Source of the DNA: Cavia porcellus
Lineage: Eukaryota; Chordata; Mammalia; Rodentia; Caviidae
Direction: 5' to 3'
DNA length: 64,000 bases
Assembly (NCBI RefSeq): GCF_034190915.1
Contig: NW_026947485.1
Span: 131,518,337 to 131,582,336, forward strand
Below, in pieces: positions 13,673 through 25,154 of this stretch. The position numbers and the translations under genes were made by a program. The notes beneath the pieces were generated by a model. It was not told the origin of the DNA. It searched no databases and saw nothing but the letters and a program-made list of their open reading frames with translations. Positions within the stretch are counted from its first letter, which is position 1, and each line of letters starts with the position of its first letter.

Positions 13673-14060
13673 GTCTTAGTTATTTTTCTTGTTGCTGAGA
13701 CAAAATACTGGATATCTTTAAAGCAGAAAGGTTGATTTGGTTCACAATTTGTCGAGGTTCAGTCCATAGTCAGCTGGCTCCAAGGCAAAGAGGCATATAG
13801 AGGAGGATCACAGAGGAGAAAGAGTCCACAGGCAATAGCACATTAACTCTTTCTACTGCTTATATTTTATGCAGGGTACCCACCCTAGGGCAAGTATAGC
13901 ATAAACACCTTTAATCCTAACCAGGACATTCTAAATCAATCAGAGGACTGATGTAGTAATCACACACCCTTGATCCCAGCACAAGGCACTCTAATTCAGC
14001 TACCTCTGAAAAGTATTCACTGTGATTACATGAGACTTGTGGGGAACCAGTAGTACTTAT
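13673..14060 (-). mobile_element. MaLR-type solo LTR
   Basis: Begins on plus with 'tgtcttagttatttttcttg' plus 'ttgctgagacaaaatac', the antisense 3' end of a MaLR LTR, and includes the paired 'cacacacccttgatcccagc' block near 13962. It matches the copy at 24410-24822 over most of its length. No internal sequence is present. Confidence 0.75.
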
Positions 14061-14204
14061 GAAATAAAAAGTCTCAAGTAATTTTTTAAAAAGTAGGTGG
14101 TAGCAGGCATATCATTTTATCATTGATAAAAGCAATTCTGTTGATAAGGATGCTGCTTACTAAATCTGTGTTTTGGAACAATTACCCAGAAGGGTTTGAC
14201 CAGA

Positions 14205-14335
14205 CTGGCTGACCATACCTTACTGATCTTGGACTTCCAGCATCCAGGCATGTGAGAAACAAAGTTTTATTGCTTATAATTCAGGCTATCTGTGGTACTT
14301 TATTGTATCAGCCTTAACATAATTTGTGTCAGCCA
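14205..14335 (+). mobile_element. Fragment of old MaLR/MLT1-type LTR
   Basis: 'gatcttggacttccagcatc' followed by 'gtgagaaacaaagttttatt' and 'ggtactttattgtatcagcc' is the 3' part of the LTR family seen at 5240-5595. Confidence 0.6.
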
Positions 14336-14339
14336 TTCC

Positions 14340-15120
14340 TTACTGCCTTGTTCCCAAGAAAGATTGACAGTGTCAAACAGCACAGAATTCCCGGGGGCCC
14401 ACAACACCAATGCATGGGAGTCCATCAAGACTCAAAATGAGAATGAGATATGCATGTCCCAAGTAAGCACTAGTATTTACAACCTCTAGAAACCATGGCT
14501 TACACTCCAACTAGAACTATCTTTGAATACAGAAAGAAGAAAAAATGTTATATAATGCAAATGAACATGAAATTAGATCATGCTGTCCTGCTGTTATGAT
14601 CACCCTGTTTCAGCCAGCTACTCATACTGAAAATAAGACAAGAAAGGTAAAGACAGGGCAATCTATATGTCCCTTGTTACTCATCAGTGAGCTGAAGATT
14701 CAGAGTAGAACACATGCATATTGAAAAGTGAGATGCAAAAAGTTGAGTTAGCTTTGTGTAGCATTTCTTCTATCCTGGTAAAATCAAAATACTACATTTA
14801 CATAATTTCAATGATTCTAAAATAATTTTAATTTCAGCATGAGTTAAATGCTGTCATATGTGAATTTAAAATTGGCATCACATAACGTAGAGATGTATGA
14901 CAAAATTCATGCTAATAATTTAAATTTTTCTTTTTTAATTAAAATGATATTGCGTAGAATATCATGCCAAATACAGAAAGCTAGCAGATAAACATTAAAA
15001 AATGTCAAATTTCATGACTGTTAATGCTACCTTTTGTCTGCTTTTTAAACAAGGTGTTAACTTTTTTGTTTTTTGGCAGTAAACTTCATAAGTTATGTAG
15101 CTGGCTTTGTTATTTCTGTT
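14340..15120. other. Unassigned non-coding DNA
   Basis: No feature recognised. Confidence 0.5.
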
Positions 15121-15124
15121 CAGT

Positions 15125-15230
15125 TTTCTGAGTATCACATTAGATTAGGAATTTCTAGAGGAAAGGATTGTGTTTTTCATTTCATTATCCCTAGTGCTTA
15201 CATATAGTAAGCCCTCAAAAATGGATTTCA
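15125..15230 (+). repeat. L2 LINE 3'-end fragment
   Basis: 'tctagaggaaaggattgtgt' through 'atccctagtgcttacatata' and 'gtaagccctcaaa' is the L2 3'-terminal motif. Ancient. A further weak L2-like stretch follows at about 15370-15450 on the other strand. Confidence 0.65.
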
Positions 15231-15499
15231 AAGGTCAATTACAGTTAATTTGTATGTTTGCAGAAAGTGAGAAAAGAAGAAGCTCTTTTCACATAATCTG
15301 TTCGTAACTAAATCTATTGTATCCTAAATGTGTCGCTATGGAGTGTGGAGAATACAACCAATTCCCCAGTCAATTAGCACTGGCTTTGAGTGCCTACTAG
15401 GTCTGTGTCAGGCATTGTGGGAGATTTGCCCTGTACAGGAGGTCATCCCTGTGCCACGGCTGCTTACTCCAGACACATGGTAAACAGCACACACAGTTA

Positions 15500-16480
15500 G
15501 AACTGGCAGCAAGCACACGCCTGGCAGCATAGGATGAGCTGGGAAATCTGCTTCAGCTACTGATGTGAATGTCCCGCAAGGTAGATAGAGGCATGATTCT
15601 TCCATCAACAGCCTCAACAGATCAATAGCTGGAGGGCTGTCATGCCTGAGCTAGGACCAACCACAGGCTATACAGTGTCCTAAGTCCCCAGGTCACCAGC
15701 AATCAGGGGTTGTTTGGAGAAGTAAAGTGGTAACAACCTGGAACTCAGTCCCCAGACTATTTGGGACTCAGTAGTGGAACCCCAAGCCTAGGGAAGGGCA
15801 ACTCAAGGGGAAAGGTGACACTCTGCTCAGAAAGCAGAGAGGATGAGGAAAAGCAAGACCTCAGAAAGGACTAGAGTGGATGATGACAGACAGCCAGGGC
15901 CAAGGGTAGGATGAGGAGAGAGGAGCAAAAAGCCAGAACACTGACAGGCTCGGCACTTAGCTGGGAGATGACAGCCTCGAGGGTCAGCAGGAATGCGTGA
16001 TTCCAGCTAAGGAGAAAGTCACATTGGACATGTTGCCTAGTGTTTATATCTCATAGCAATTTGTCAAGGCTTTTGTTGTAAAAACACTTATCTTGATTAA
16101 ACACATAGTAGAAAAATATGATTAGGCATTGATACAACTTGAAATGCTTAAAAATAATATATAATAATAAGATTACAAAAAGGGCATGGCCTCTTTCAAT
16201 TCATTTTGTATTCTTTTGTGAACATTTTCTTTTATTGTGTTTCTCATTAAAAGTCTTCTTTTTAATGCACAGTACTCCTTTGGTTTTGTTTGTTTGTTTG
16301 TTTGTTTGTTTTTTGTTTCCTCCTCCTCTTCCTTCTCTGGTCCCTTCTCCTCCTCAAATGCCCGTGTTTTAAGAATTTGTATTCTCTTGCTTGGGAAAAA
16401 TAAAAGCTAACTTGTGCACATTGACTGACATGTAGTTATTCCAGACTACATCACAGAGCAAAAGCCAATTGTGTAAAGGT
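15500..16480. other. Unassigned non-coding DNA with (TTTG)n
   Basis: No gene seen. A (TTTG)n microsatellite lies at about 16282-16310. On the minus strand this is a (CAAA)n tract about 250 bp past the end of the DIRAS3-like pseudogene. Confidence 0.5.
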
Positions 16481-16556
16481 GACATACACCAATGGGATTA
16501 GTCCATGGTTTCTGCACATCACAGAATAGGAGGCTGGAGCTTCCAAAGCCCGGGGT

Positions 16557-17226
16557 TCACATGACAATGTACTTGCCAAGCAGCTTTTCAGTGGTCTCTG
16601 ACAGCTGAGGTTCATTTCTTCTGAGGAGCCTAGAAGATTGTTGGTTTTCTCTCATGGTTCCATGGTGCATGGAACAGCTTCTGCACACTGATGCTTCCCT
16701 GGATCAAAGCTCCATGAAAGCACAATTCCACACCAGTGCATAAGCAGTACCATCTTCAGGGTGAGCTCCTGGGAACTCTCATTGCTGTTGATGCCCACCA
16801 GCATGATAGGGAACAAACACAGTTATTACCTTTGATTTCATGGATCAGGTTGTGGAGGGCTGCAATTTCTCCAGGGTTTCCTTCCTAGTGACTGAGCAGA
16901 CCAAGATGAAGGCATGGATCCTAGTGTTGGCACGGTGCTACACACATGGATTGGAGTGGTTTACAGTGGTGTCACTCATGTTCAGGGCACCCATGCTGTA
17001 GGTACAGCCCAGCAACTGGCTGATGGGTATCAACTATGCATCACTGAAGGTGCTGTACGCCCACCTCCGTACCAGCTTTCTCTTACCTATGCTAGTAGAG
17101 CCAACTACCATCAGCTAGTAATCTTTGCTCTTTCCATGAGGCTTAGATGATAAGCAGGGTAAGTGGAGGTCCCAGCCAGATTAGCAGGAGCTGACTGTTA
17201 TTGAGAATCAGAGGGCAAATGCAACA
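16557..17226 (-). pseudogene. DIRAS3: DIRAS3 (ARHI/NOEY2) pseudogene, Ras-family GTPase
   Basis: Read on the minus strand, this about 670-bp stretch aligns by eye with the whole DIRAS3 coding exon; the human protein has 229 residues. An N-terminal extension resembling 'SKPHGKSKDY' is followed by the P-loop region 'MVVGSTSIGKRKLV' (about 17111-17070). Next come 'SQLLGC' (about 17018), 'HAFILVCSVTRKETLEKL' and 'IHEIKGNN', then 'MLVGINSNES' and 'WNCAFMEL'. The C-terminus is 'SETTEKLLGKYIVM' and a stop at 16557-16559. DIRAS3 differs from DIRAS1/2 by this N-terminal extension and by a TTEKLL tail, and both are visible. Breaks: TAG stops at 17115-17117, 17034-17036 and 16938-16940, at least two frameshifts, and a loss of about 4 codons after the P-loop. 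The Ser/Thr after the P-loop Lys is Arg, and the prenylated CAAX Cys is Tyr (16569-16571). It cannot encode a working GTPase. No A-tail directly follows the stop on the coding strand, which favours decay of the real locus over a retrocopy; a (CAAA)n tract 250 bp further on keeps a retrocopy possible. Confidence 0.88.
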
Positions 17227-17510
17227 GAACTCCTCTGGCTCTGAGCCATGGATAGAAGAAACCTCTTTTCAAGTTTGGAACCAAGAAGCAAATTCACTCT
17301 TTGCAGAAGTGGATACAGAAACCAATGGAGTACTTACTTAGAACAGCAGATGGGGGACAGCCAGGGACATTGTTGCCTCCAAAGACCATGGTGGAGCAGC
17401 TACTGGATATGGATTGACACCAAAGCTGGGGGATACTGCCCAGGAGATTCCACTTGCACGTAGGCCTGGGTCCACATTCATCTTCCAGCATTTTCTCTTT
17501 CCTTAATCCA
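17227..17510 (-). other. Sequence just upstream of the DIRAS3 pseudogene
   Basis: On the coding strand a pyrimidine-rich run ends in 'ctatccatggctcag' (CAG at 17241-17243) just before the predicted start, which could be a remnant splice acceptor. I cannot align this region to a known 5' exon. Open frames on both strands here have no domain. Confidence 0.3.
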
Positions 17511-17879
17511 AAAAACTATCAGGGGTGCATAAGAAAGAACAGAATTTGGGTAGGAAACTTGTAGATTGGTTAGAGAAACAAGACAAATATATGTGTAATA
17601 AAAATAGTGTTAAATTCTATAGAACATAGAATAATCCATAGTTAACTGGCTCCACAGAATAGGATTAACTACCCTATTCTATAGAGTAGGCAAGCAGTAG
17701 ATCTCCTATTTAAATAGTATAAGAAGTCAAGATGAGAAATGACAAGAAGTAGCTTAAGTCCAGCAGGTTAAAGAAGGAAAAACTGGGCCCACTTGGAGGG
17801 ATGTAATGAACTCACAGAGAGCTGCAAATGGGGTGGTCTTCAAAAGGAACTTGTGTCTGGTAGTGTGGCATTACAAGAA

Positions 17880-18625
17880 AAAACAGTATGGTAGGCAGGG
17901 TAATACCCTCCTCCTAATTAGACCCATGTCTTAATCTTCAGAATATGTCAGCCTTACCTAATGGGGGGGGGGGAACCTATACAAATAAGAAAAAGCACTT
18001 CAGGTGGTATATTACCCACTCTCCCATTGATAGAACAAAAATACCTGACACTCATAACTTAAAGGTGAAGAGATGTATTTTGGCTCACAGTTTCAGTCTA
18101 TGGTTGGCACTGACACAGAGCAGGGTAACAGGGCCAGAGCAGAAGTGGAGAGAGACCAGACATAGACTCCAAGGCTTCCCCAGGCCGCTTTTATACACCT
18201 GGAAGTGTGTTCTGCTAATCCCTGGGACAGATCTTAAAGACAGGTTTAAACTCTACTCTAACAGCCACAGAGGCTAGATTAGCTCTGACTTCCCAGGTGG
18301 GCTCAGTGTAGTCACAGTGGTACACATAAGAGTGAGGCAAGAGGAGAGTGTGCTGTGATGAGGGAAGGAGGGTTGGGGTGGGTATAGGAGGGGCTACAAC
18401 TCAAGGGATGCAGGCGTTACTAAATCCTGAACAAATCAAGGAAACAAATGCTGCCCTTAGAACCTCCAAAATGAAAATCTCGTCAGCGTCTTGACTTTAG
18501 CCTAACCAGACTGAATTTTTACTGCTGGCCCCCAAAGCTGTACGAGAACAAGTGTGGTTTGTTTTGAGCTACTTTTGTGTTTAATTTGTTACAAAAACAA
18601 TGGGAAACTAATATGAGTGGTAAGA
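17880..18625 (+). mobile_element. Old LTR-like repeat, split by a MaLR LTR
   Basis: The left part (17880-17985: 'gtaataccctcctcctaatt', 'cttaatcttcagaatatgtc') and right part (18330-18625) look like one ancient repeat. The right part has 'aaatgctgcccttagaacct', 'cttgactttagcctaaccag' and 'aatttgttacaaaaacaatg'. It is interrupted by the minus-strand MaLR-like copy at about 18000-18310. A poly-G run (17963-17972) lies near the junction. Confidence 0.5.
18000..18310 (-). mobile_element. MaLR-type LTR, partial
   Basis: 'agaacaaaaatacctgacac' then 'ttggctcacagtttcagtct' matches the antisense 3' half of the other MaLR LTRs in the window (13673, 25155, 42990). The body is diverged. Confidence 0.6.
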
Positions 18626-19007
18626 AAAGTGGGCTAAGCTGAAAAAGGGGGCTTCTCTGCCCTGTGCAGAGTACAGCACCACACTGCCACACAAGCCTTG
18701 CAGAGTAGAGGTTCAGCTGAACTTAGCCATAGCTTCAGGCTGAGGGTTGCTAGGTGCCAATTAACTTTTTTCTCCATTTCACTTTGATCATAGAAAGTCA
18801 TCTTTCACTGTGACCACATATGTCCTTTTCTCCGTGCCCATGAAGAAAGAGAGATCTGTAGTGTCTCTTCCTCTTTACAATTCCTATCTGGTTTAGGCCC
18901 CACTCTTACGATGCCCTTTAACCTTAACTACCTCCCTAAAGGCATTATTTCTGAATGCAGTTATAGTAGGGGTTCTGGCACCAAGATATTAATTTGGGAA
19001 GGGGGTG

Positions 19008-19375
19008 CTATGCTTTAGATCAGAAATGTCCCCCATAGCCTCACGCACTAAAGGGTGGGGCTTTTAAGGGGTAACTAGGTGATGAGTTCTGGTATCTGCC
19101 TTGCTGTCAGAAGACCTGGGTCACTGGGGGCTGGACCTGGAAGTTTGTAGCTTTCTTCCTGGATCTCCCCTGGATTCTCTTTGTGCCACGCCCTGATAGC
19201 TACTGTATTTCTCTGCTATGTCCCTCTGCCATGTGGTCCTGCCTTGGAGCCAGTTAACTATGGATTAAAAGGTGTATAAACTATGAGCCACCATGAGCCT
19301 TTGCTCCCTAAATTGTGTGTGTTGAGTATTTTGTCCCATCAAAGAAGAACATGACTAAATCAGGGCACAATTTAG
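19008..19375 (+). mobile_element. MaLR-type solo LTR
   Basis: Sense-strand LTR: 'tatgctttagatcagaaatg' at the 5' side, 'ccatgtggtcctgccttgga' in the middle, then 'gccagttaactatggattaa' and 'gttgagtattttgtcccatc' at the 3' end. Same group as 41988-42460 and 46850-47250. Confidence 0.75.
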
Positions 19376-19399
19376 TCTATAACAGAGGTTAACAGGATG

Positions 19400-20845
19400 G
19401 CACCATCCCATACTTTCAGTATTCAGGACCATATATTTCTACATATGTGATTATTATAAAGACTCTAACAGGAATATTATGAAGAATATTTCCAGAACAC
19501 TTGCTAATTGTCCCCATTTTCAAGACTCTCCTAATGTCCAGTCTGCCCAGGAATTCTAAGGAACCCATGTGCTCTAAGGAAGAAAAGAAGACTAAATTGT
19601 TTATTGTGGCCATTTCCCTATATAGATTACTAACTACAGAAAGTACCACAGAGAAAAATTTTTATGAAAACCGTGCCCTGGGGTTCTGCTGTCAGGATAT
19701 CGTCATACAAACTAGAGTTGCTTTCAGGCAGCACATGAAGTCTACCATTCCCGATACATAGTGCCCAGGGAGCTCCTCTAATTACCACCTGCTAGGAGCT
19801 GAGTTTCTTATCTCCTTCAAGTAACGTCAGCAGCAGCCACAGCAGAGACAGCCTGCACCTCCCAACCTCACACTCCTTCATTAGTTGACTCTGACTCACC
19901 CGCCTCACATCCTACCCCCAGATCAACTTTCCACCGTGACTTATGTTTCCATTACTGGGTAACACGTAAGCCACTGCTTGCTGTCTTCCTTATTTCCTAT
20001 CAAATTCCTGTGTCCCTTCCATGCATGGACATCCATATATGCTATTTTATTGAGGTCTCCATAGTAACCCTGCTAAGCAGTTATCACCTCTCCAGGTGGC
20101 TAAAGTGAGAAGCAGCATGGCTGAGGACCCAGCACCGGTACTGAGTCAGCCCAGTGGGAATCCAGAGAGAGAAGTGGGAGAAGGGAAGGAGGAAAAGACT
20201 GCAAGACTTGTATCACGGTGAAGTTTACCAGCCCACCCTGCTTCCCCTCCAGGTCAGTATGGCTCTTCACATTCCCAGAGTTTCTATGCCCAGAGATTAA
20301 TGTTGTAGGGATTTATTGAAATAGGAACAGGTACAATCTGCTTTATGAGAACTGGTGGAACTTGCTGCACAGATGTAACAAAACTGTAGTGCTATTCCAT
20401 AAATAAGCCCTGGTTCCAGTGCCTAATGAGATCTTACAGTCAGCCTAAAGGAAAACACACTCTGTCTTTGTTGTCAGTTTCCTGTTTCCCAACACATAGA
20501 ACAATTTTTTTCATCTTGCTTCCATCTACTGCTCTCTAAGTTGAAGCAAGAGCCCCAAGTCTACCCACAGGCCAGCTGGTTCCCTGTACTCAGTCCCAGC
20601 TATGACTGGGACCACGAAGAACCGCCCTGTCCCACTCATCCAGTCCCTCCGGGAAATAGGGTCCTCTCAATGCTGCTCCATCTGTAGGGCACAGTCTGAC
20701 TTTCTTTGAAGAGGTATGCAATGGCCTGACTTCCAAACTTCCTTTCTGTGGTATTTGAATTCAGTCATATGGGTAGGATGCCATGGGACAAGTTGGTAAC
20801 ATTGTTCCACCTCTGTTTTTCAATGAGAAAGGCTAAAGATGACCA
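19400..20845. other. Unassigned non-coding DNA
   Basis: No gene or clear repeat. Two overlapping frames (19416-19649 minus, 19501-19761 plus) lie over each other and have no domain. Confidence 0.5.
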
Positions 20846-20849
20846 CCGT

Positions 20850-21215
20850 GATGGTTAAGTTAATGTGACAACTTGACTAGGCCTTGCAAAACCCAGACAT
20901 TTGGCCATGCATCTTGGGCGTGCCTGCTAGTGCTTCTGGGTGGTTTAACACTTACATTAGTTAAATGAGGAAAGTAAATTTCTGTCCTTTAGTGTGAGGC
21001 CTTCATTCAGTAACATGATAGCCTGAGTAAAAGGGAAGGGCTGACCAGCCCACAAATAAAGAGGACTCCTCCTGTAGGGCTGCTTTTAGCTGAGACATAG
21101 TTGTTTGGTTTTGGTTTTGGTTTTTGGTTTTTGGTTTTGGTTTTTTCCTGCCTCTGGAATCAAATTAAAACTTTATTGGGTCTTGAGTCTGCCAGCTTTC
21201 AGGTTGAAACTACCT
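20850..21215 (+). mobile_element. MLT2-type (ERVL) solo LTR
   Basis: 'gtgacaacttgactaggcct', 'cagacatttggcc', 'gcctgagtaaaagggaaggg' and the 3' end 'ttgggtcttgagtctgccag' are in MLT2 order. A (GGTTTT)n-like tract has grown inside it at about 21104-21150. Confidence 0.7.
21104..21150 (+). repeat. (GGTTTT)n-like simple repeat
   Basis: Alternating GGTTTT and GGTTTTT units inside the MLT2-type LTR; G/T-only on the plus strand. Confidence 0.75.
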
Positions 21216-21219
21216 CTTA

Positions 21220-22990
21220 TCACTTCCTCATTTGCACTGGTTAAAAACCACAAAATAGAAAGAAAATATACTTACTAGAATTTATGATGCTTTACACATT
21301 GGGTGATCCATGCTATTTATTTAATAGCAGTAACTCAAGAATTTTATTTTTTCCTAATAGAAGCAAATAACTAAGCAACGTGCTTTTGTATGTGTCCCCT
21401 AGTTGATTGTTTTCTCTAGGATCTTGGCAGAAAATGAAGGCTTTATACTCTCAGGACTCTGCATACAAGGTTACCAGGGAAACAATGGATTTCCTGATCA
21501 GCTTGTTTGAAAAAAAATTTTTTTAAATCTCTCTGACTTTTTTTAAGCTGAGAAGAGAAAATGTAATCAATTATATCCTAAATAGATTATTAATCTGAGA
21601 AGTACAAAGCTGTTAATGCAGTAAAACTAGTGACATCAGCTTCATTGTGTAAAGACATCCTCTCTCCTAGAGCTGATATTAATCTTACTACTATATTAGA
21701 TTTTTAATGTTCCCATGTTGCACATTTCTTTTATGAATATGCAAGTAAAATTTCAGAATACAACATACTATTCATACACCAAGGGCAAATCCCTTACCAC
21801 AATTCTTGTCATCATTCTGCCAAATGTTTAAAATGCCTGTATATTTAATGTCAATCTAGAAAGTTATCTCGCATTTTGATAAGCACTACTACAGTGTAAA
21901 TTATACTTGTTTTTATCCAAAAGCATAGTCACCTGCCATCTAGTGCTTAAACACAAAACTGCAGTAAATGTTCCATACAGCTAAGGTCTTTAGGGTCCTT
22001 CTGAATGCAGAGCTGAACATCCAGGGCATGGTTTTCAACCTTCTGTGATGTGAGGGACCTCTTTGTGACAAGCTACCAGATCTTATATACCCACTACTAC
22101 CTGTCACAGTCGAAGGATTCCTCTGCTCTGCATATGAGGATTCTGTACTCAAAGGAGGACTCTGACTCTAGACTGATAGGAGAGCACAGAATGCCCAAGA
22201 ATGGCTGAAACTGACAAATGCTTGAAAACTGTAGAGTTTACAGTATGCTGTTATCTCTACAATAATTATATGCTGTGATTGCAATGGCATTCCAGTTTAA
22301 CTTTTTGTCCATTTTTATGTACCCTACTACATCATGCTGGTCCATTAGAAAAGACTAAAATGAAGCAATGAGTGTAGCTATGAGTGTCAGACAAGAGTTC
22401 TGTTCTTATAAAGCTTCTGTTCTAAAGAATAATTCAGATAAAGACAAGATAAACTGATATTAGTACAAATCCTGTGAAGAAAACAAACAGAATCACAAAA
22501 TAAATTTATTGGAGAAGACCACGTGTGTAAATTGGCCAGGAAAAGTTTTCTAGAAGAAAGTGGTATCTGAGTCAGATTTACATATTAAGACTATACCACA
22601 TATAAAAATAGCCAAGAAAGTCATTCCATGTAGAATTATCAGCAAAAGCCTGGAGGAAGAAGGCCCTGTCACCAAGGGAAATGTAGTGGAAATATGTTGA
22701 AATAATTGGTAGAGTAGTGTTAGCTTTCCAAACATTTTTGATTTGTGACATGCAATAATATTACTCTCAGACACCTAAATTCTGCAATCAGTGCATAGTA
22801 GGCATTTATTTATTAGAACTCACTTGGCCATAAAAGAAAGAAATCCAAATTCAAGCAAATTATGAGCAAACAAAGTAGGAGACGTTGCATTTAATGGCTT
22901 ATGTAACCAGAGAAGGACTACTCTGGGGATATTGGAGCCAAGGATTTTGTTACTAGCTTTTCTTTCTCTGCTTCACTTAGGATTTTACTC
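21220..22990. other. Unassigned AT-rich DNA
   Basis: No gene recognised. Short open frames without motifs. Confidence 0.5.
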
Positions 22991-22999
22991 AGTCTCAAT

Positions 23000-23489
23000 A
23001 ATACTAGGTTACTGTATTGTTCCCACCATCTTGTTTTGACTGATTTTCCTCTATTCTGTCTTGCTTGATACTACCAAGTTTGAGAGTGTAGGCAACAACT
23101 CTGAAGACAGACAATAAGATTCATTATGACACCCATTCTGGTTTGACTATTATCTTCTTTTGAAGTTCTGTAATGTCTCCAATATTTTGGTTTTATTGGT
23201 TTTGTTCTTTACTGTTTTGTTCAATTTTATTATAAATGATGATATAAGCAATTCTTTTTAAGATAGCAAGAGGCATTATGGTAACCAATGTAGATCACTT
23301 TGTATTTTGTTTTTACAGTATGTACTATGTCCATCCTTTTGATTTGACAGACTCCATTTTGTAACATCACAATTGGTTTTATTCTCTTCAAAAAAAAAAG
23401 TAATAAGAACTGTGGGAGTAATAAAATCCAAAATGTGTAATTGTCATTGTACAAAAGAAAGGAAAAGAAAGTGCTCTAAAGGATATAAC

Positions 23490-23534
<45 letters not shown>

Positions 23535-23896
23535 TTGTTTTGTTTTTATAGGTACCAGGGATCAAACTCATGATTGCCTGCTTGCAAGGCAGGTGCTTAT
23601 GCCACTGAGCTAAATCTCCAGTGCCCAACTGCATGTATATTTAAGTGTATAAGATAGATAACCATATTGCTGAGTTTTGTTGGATCATTGAACAAAACTG
23701 TTTGCAGTCTCACTGTTTGAAAGTCCCCGCTATATGCTTTAATTTTGTAACTTGAACAACTATTTCTAAGATGACAATATGTAATTAACTAGTGATTTCT
23801 TACTGTTTATTTTTTTTGAAATTCTGTATAACTTTTACCCTTTTTCTGTTTTTTTTTTCTTCTTTTTTCTCCTTAAATAAAATTAAAAAAAAAAAT
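23000..23896 (+). mobile_element. L1 3'UTR fragment (L1-B family)
   Basis: Aligns with the 3'UTR of the young L1 at 55770-56520. Shared phrases: 'atcttgttttgactgatt', 'cccattctggtttgactatt', 'aaatccaaaatgtgtaa', 'ggatcattgaac', 'tgtttgcagtctc', and the terminal 'cttaaataaaatt' plus A-tail. It is clearly more diverged than the copy at 35406-36620, so it is older. It is interrupted by a SINE at 23495-23626 and carries no ORF. Confidence 0.85.
23495..23626 (-). mobile_element. tRNA-derived SINE with (TA)n tail
   Basis: Same family as 2963-3083: the antisense 'ggtaccagggatcaaactca' and 'gccactgagctaaatctcca' are nearly identical. An 8-bp repeat, aactgcat, flanks it (23487-23494 and 23627-23634). 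The tail has become a (TA)n microsatellite (about 23493-23531) next to a TTTTG-rich run. Confidence 0.85.
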
Positions 23897-23899
23897 AGT

Positions 23900-24405
23900 A
23901 CTAAGTTAGAACCAGCGCTACTGGGAGCTATAAAATTGCATACAACACTTCAGTGGGGGACAAAAAGTTCATTCTTCCCTCATTAGTTGAATAACCCTGG
24001 GCAAGGACTCTGACTGCCCCAGATTTGTGCTACTCTTTGGACCAGTCTCTCTGGCCATAGAAGTGAGGAACTAAAACTCGATGAAGTATTATCTCATGCC
24101 CATCCTGTGGCCAGTCTAGGTACTGTAAATGGAGGCAGATATGGCTTGAGACAGCAGTGTCACTCTAATTCATCTATTAGTGGTGAAAAGAAATATTCTA
24201 CATCATATTAAGTCTGGTGTGCCAATAAAATATTCCTTTAGGTTAAAAAACAACAGGAAGGGATGTTTAATGACATTCTTCTAGCTGAAGAAAGAATGGA
24301 TCATTCTGAAGAACTCTTAGCCATTAAATTACAGAAGGATGAAAGTCACTGTGATAACTACTGGAAATCTTCACCTAATTGTTGCCTGGGGAAAAGAAAG
24401 TCACA
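23900..24405. other. Unassigned non-coding DNA
   Basis: No feature recognised. Confidence 0.5.
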
Positions 24406-24409
24406 GCCC

Positions 24410-24822
24410 CGTCTTAATTATTTTTCTTGTTGCTGAGACAAAATACCCGGCATCCAAAGTTAAAGGAGGAAAGGTTTATTTCAGTGCAGTTTGTAAAGGT
24501 TTTAGCCTCTAATTATCTGGCTCCAAAGCAGGATGGCACAGCAAAGGGCATCACAGAGAAACAGTTCATGGTAGGGCAAGGCAGCAAAGCAGCTGCAGCA
24601 GCCCTGCCTTCATTCTGTCCCTTTAGATGGTGCCTCTCACATGCAGGTGGGCCTTCCCATTATTCACACCCAGAACTGTGCCAAGCCAATCAGTGGACTA
24701 ATTTAGTAGCCACACACCCTTAATCCCAGCATCACTCACCCTAGATCGAGCCACCTCTAAAAAACTCCACTTATGACTACATAAGGTTTTGGGGTGACAT
24801 CTAGACGCAAATCATAACAACC
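24410..24822 (-). mobile_element. MaLR-type solo LTR
   Basis: Nearly the same start as 13673: 'cttaattatttttcttgttg' plus 'ctgagacaaaatacc'. It continues through 'cacacacccttaatcccagc' to 'gacatctagacgcaaatcat'. On the coding (minus) strand this runs from 5' ATG-poor LTR sequence to the terminal tract. No internal region. Confidence 0.8.
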
Positions 24823-25154
24823 CTAAAGGTTAGGTATATTAAGACAGACAGTTCTTACATGGCACATCCCATTTCATCTCAACATCATCAGTGAACTTCT
24901 TATATTATTTTGAAGTACATATTCAGGGGAGACCTAAAGGTACTTTTGTCCATACCCAGAAATGGACCCTCCTAACCAGATTTTGTTTCTTCCATAATTT
25001 AGGTTTTGTTAACATGCTTCTACATCCTATACTGCTTTTGTCACATAGAAGGTCTATTAGGATTTTTATTTTTTAGGGTATTTTTAGCAGGAAAATTTTA
25101 AAGTTCTGCACCAACTATTGCTATTAAGTCACATTAAATTTGACATCAATCTTA

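Noticed and set aside
16914..17463. Plus-strand open frames over the DIRAS3-like region (16914-17150, 17248-17463)
   Set aside because: They are antisense to the recognised GTPase sequence and show no domain.
21104..21150. Telomere-like or G-quadruplex array
   Set aside because: Units are GGTTTT/GGTTTTT with only G-pairs, inside an old LTR; an ordinary simple repeat.
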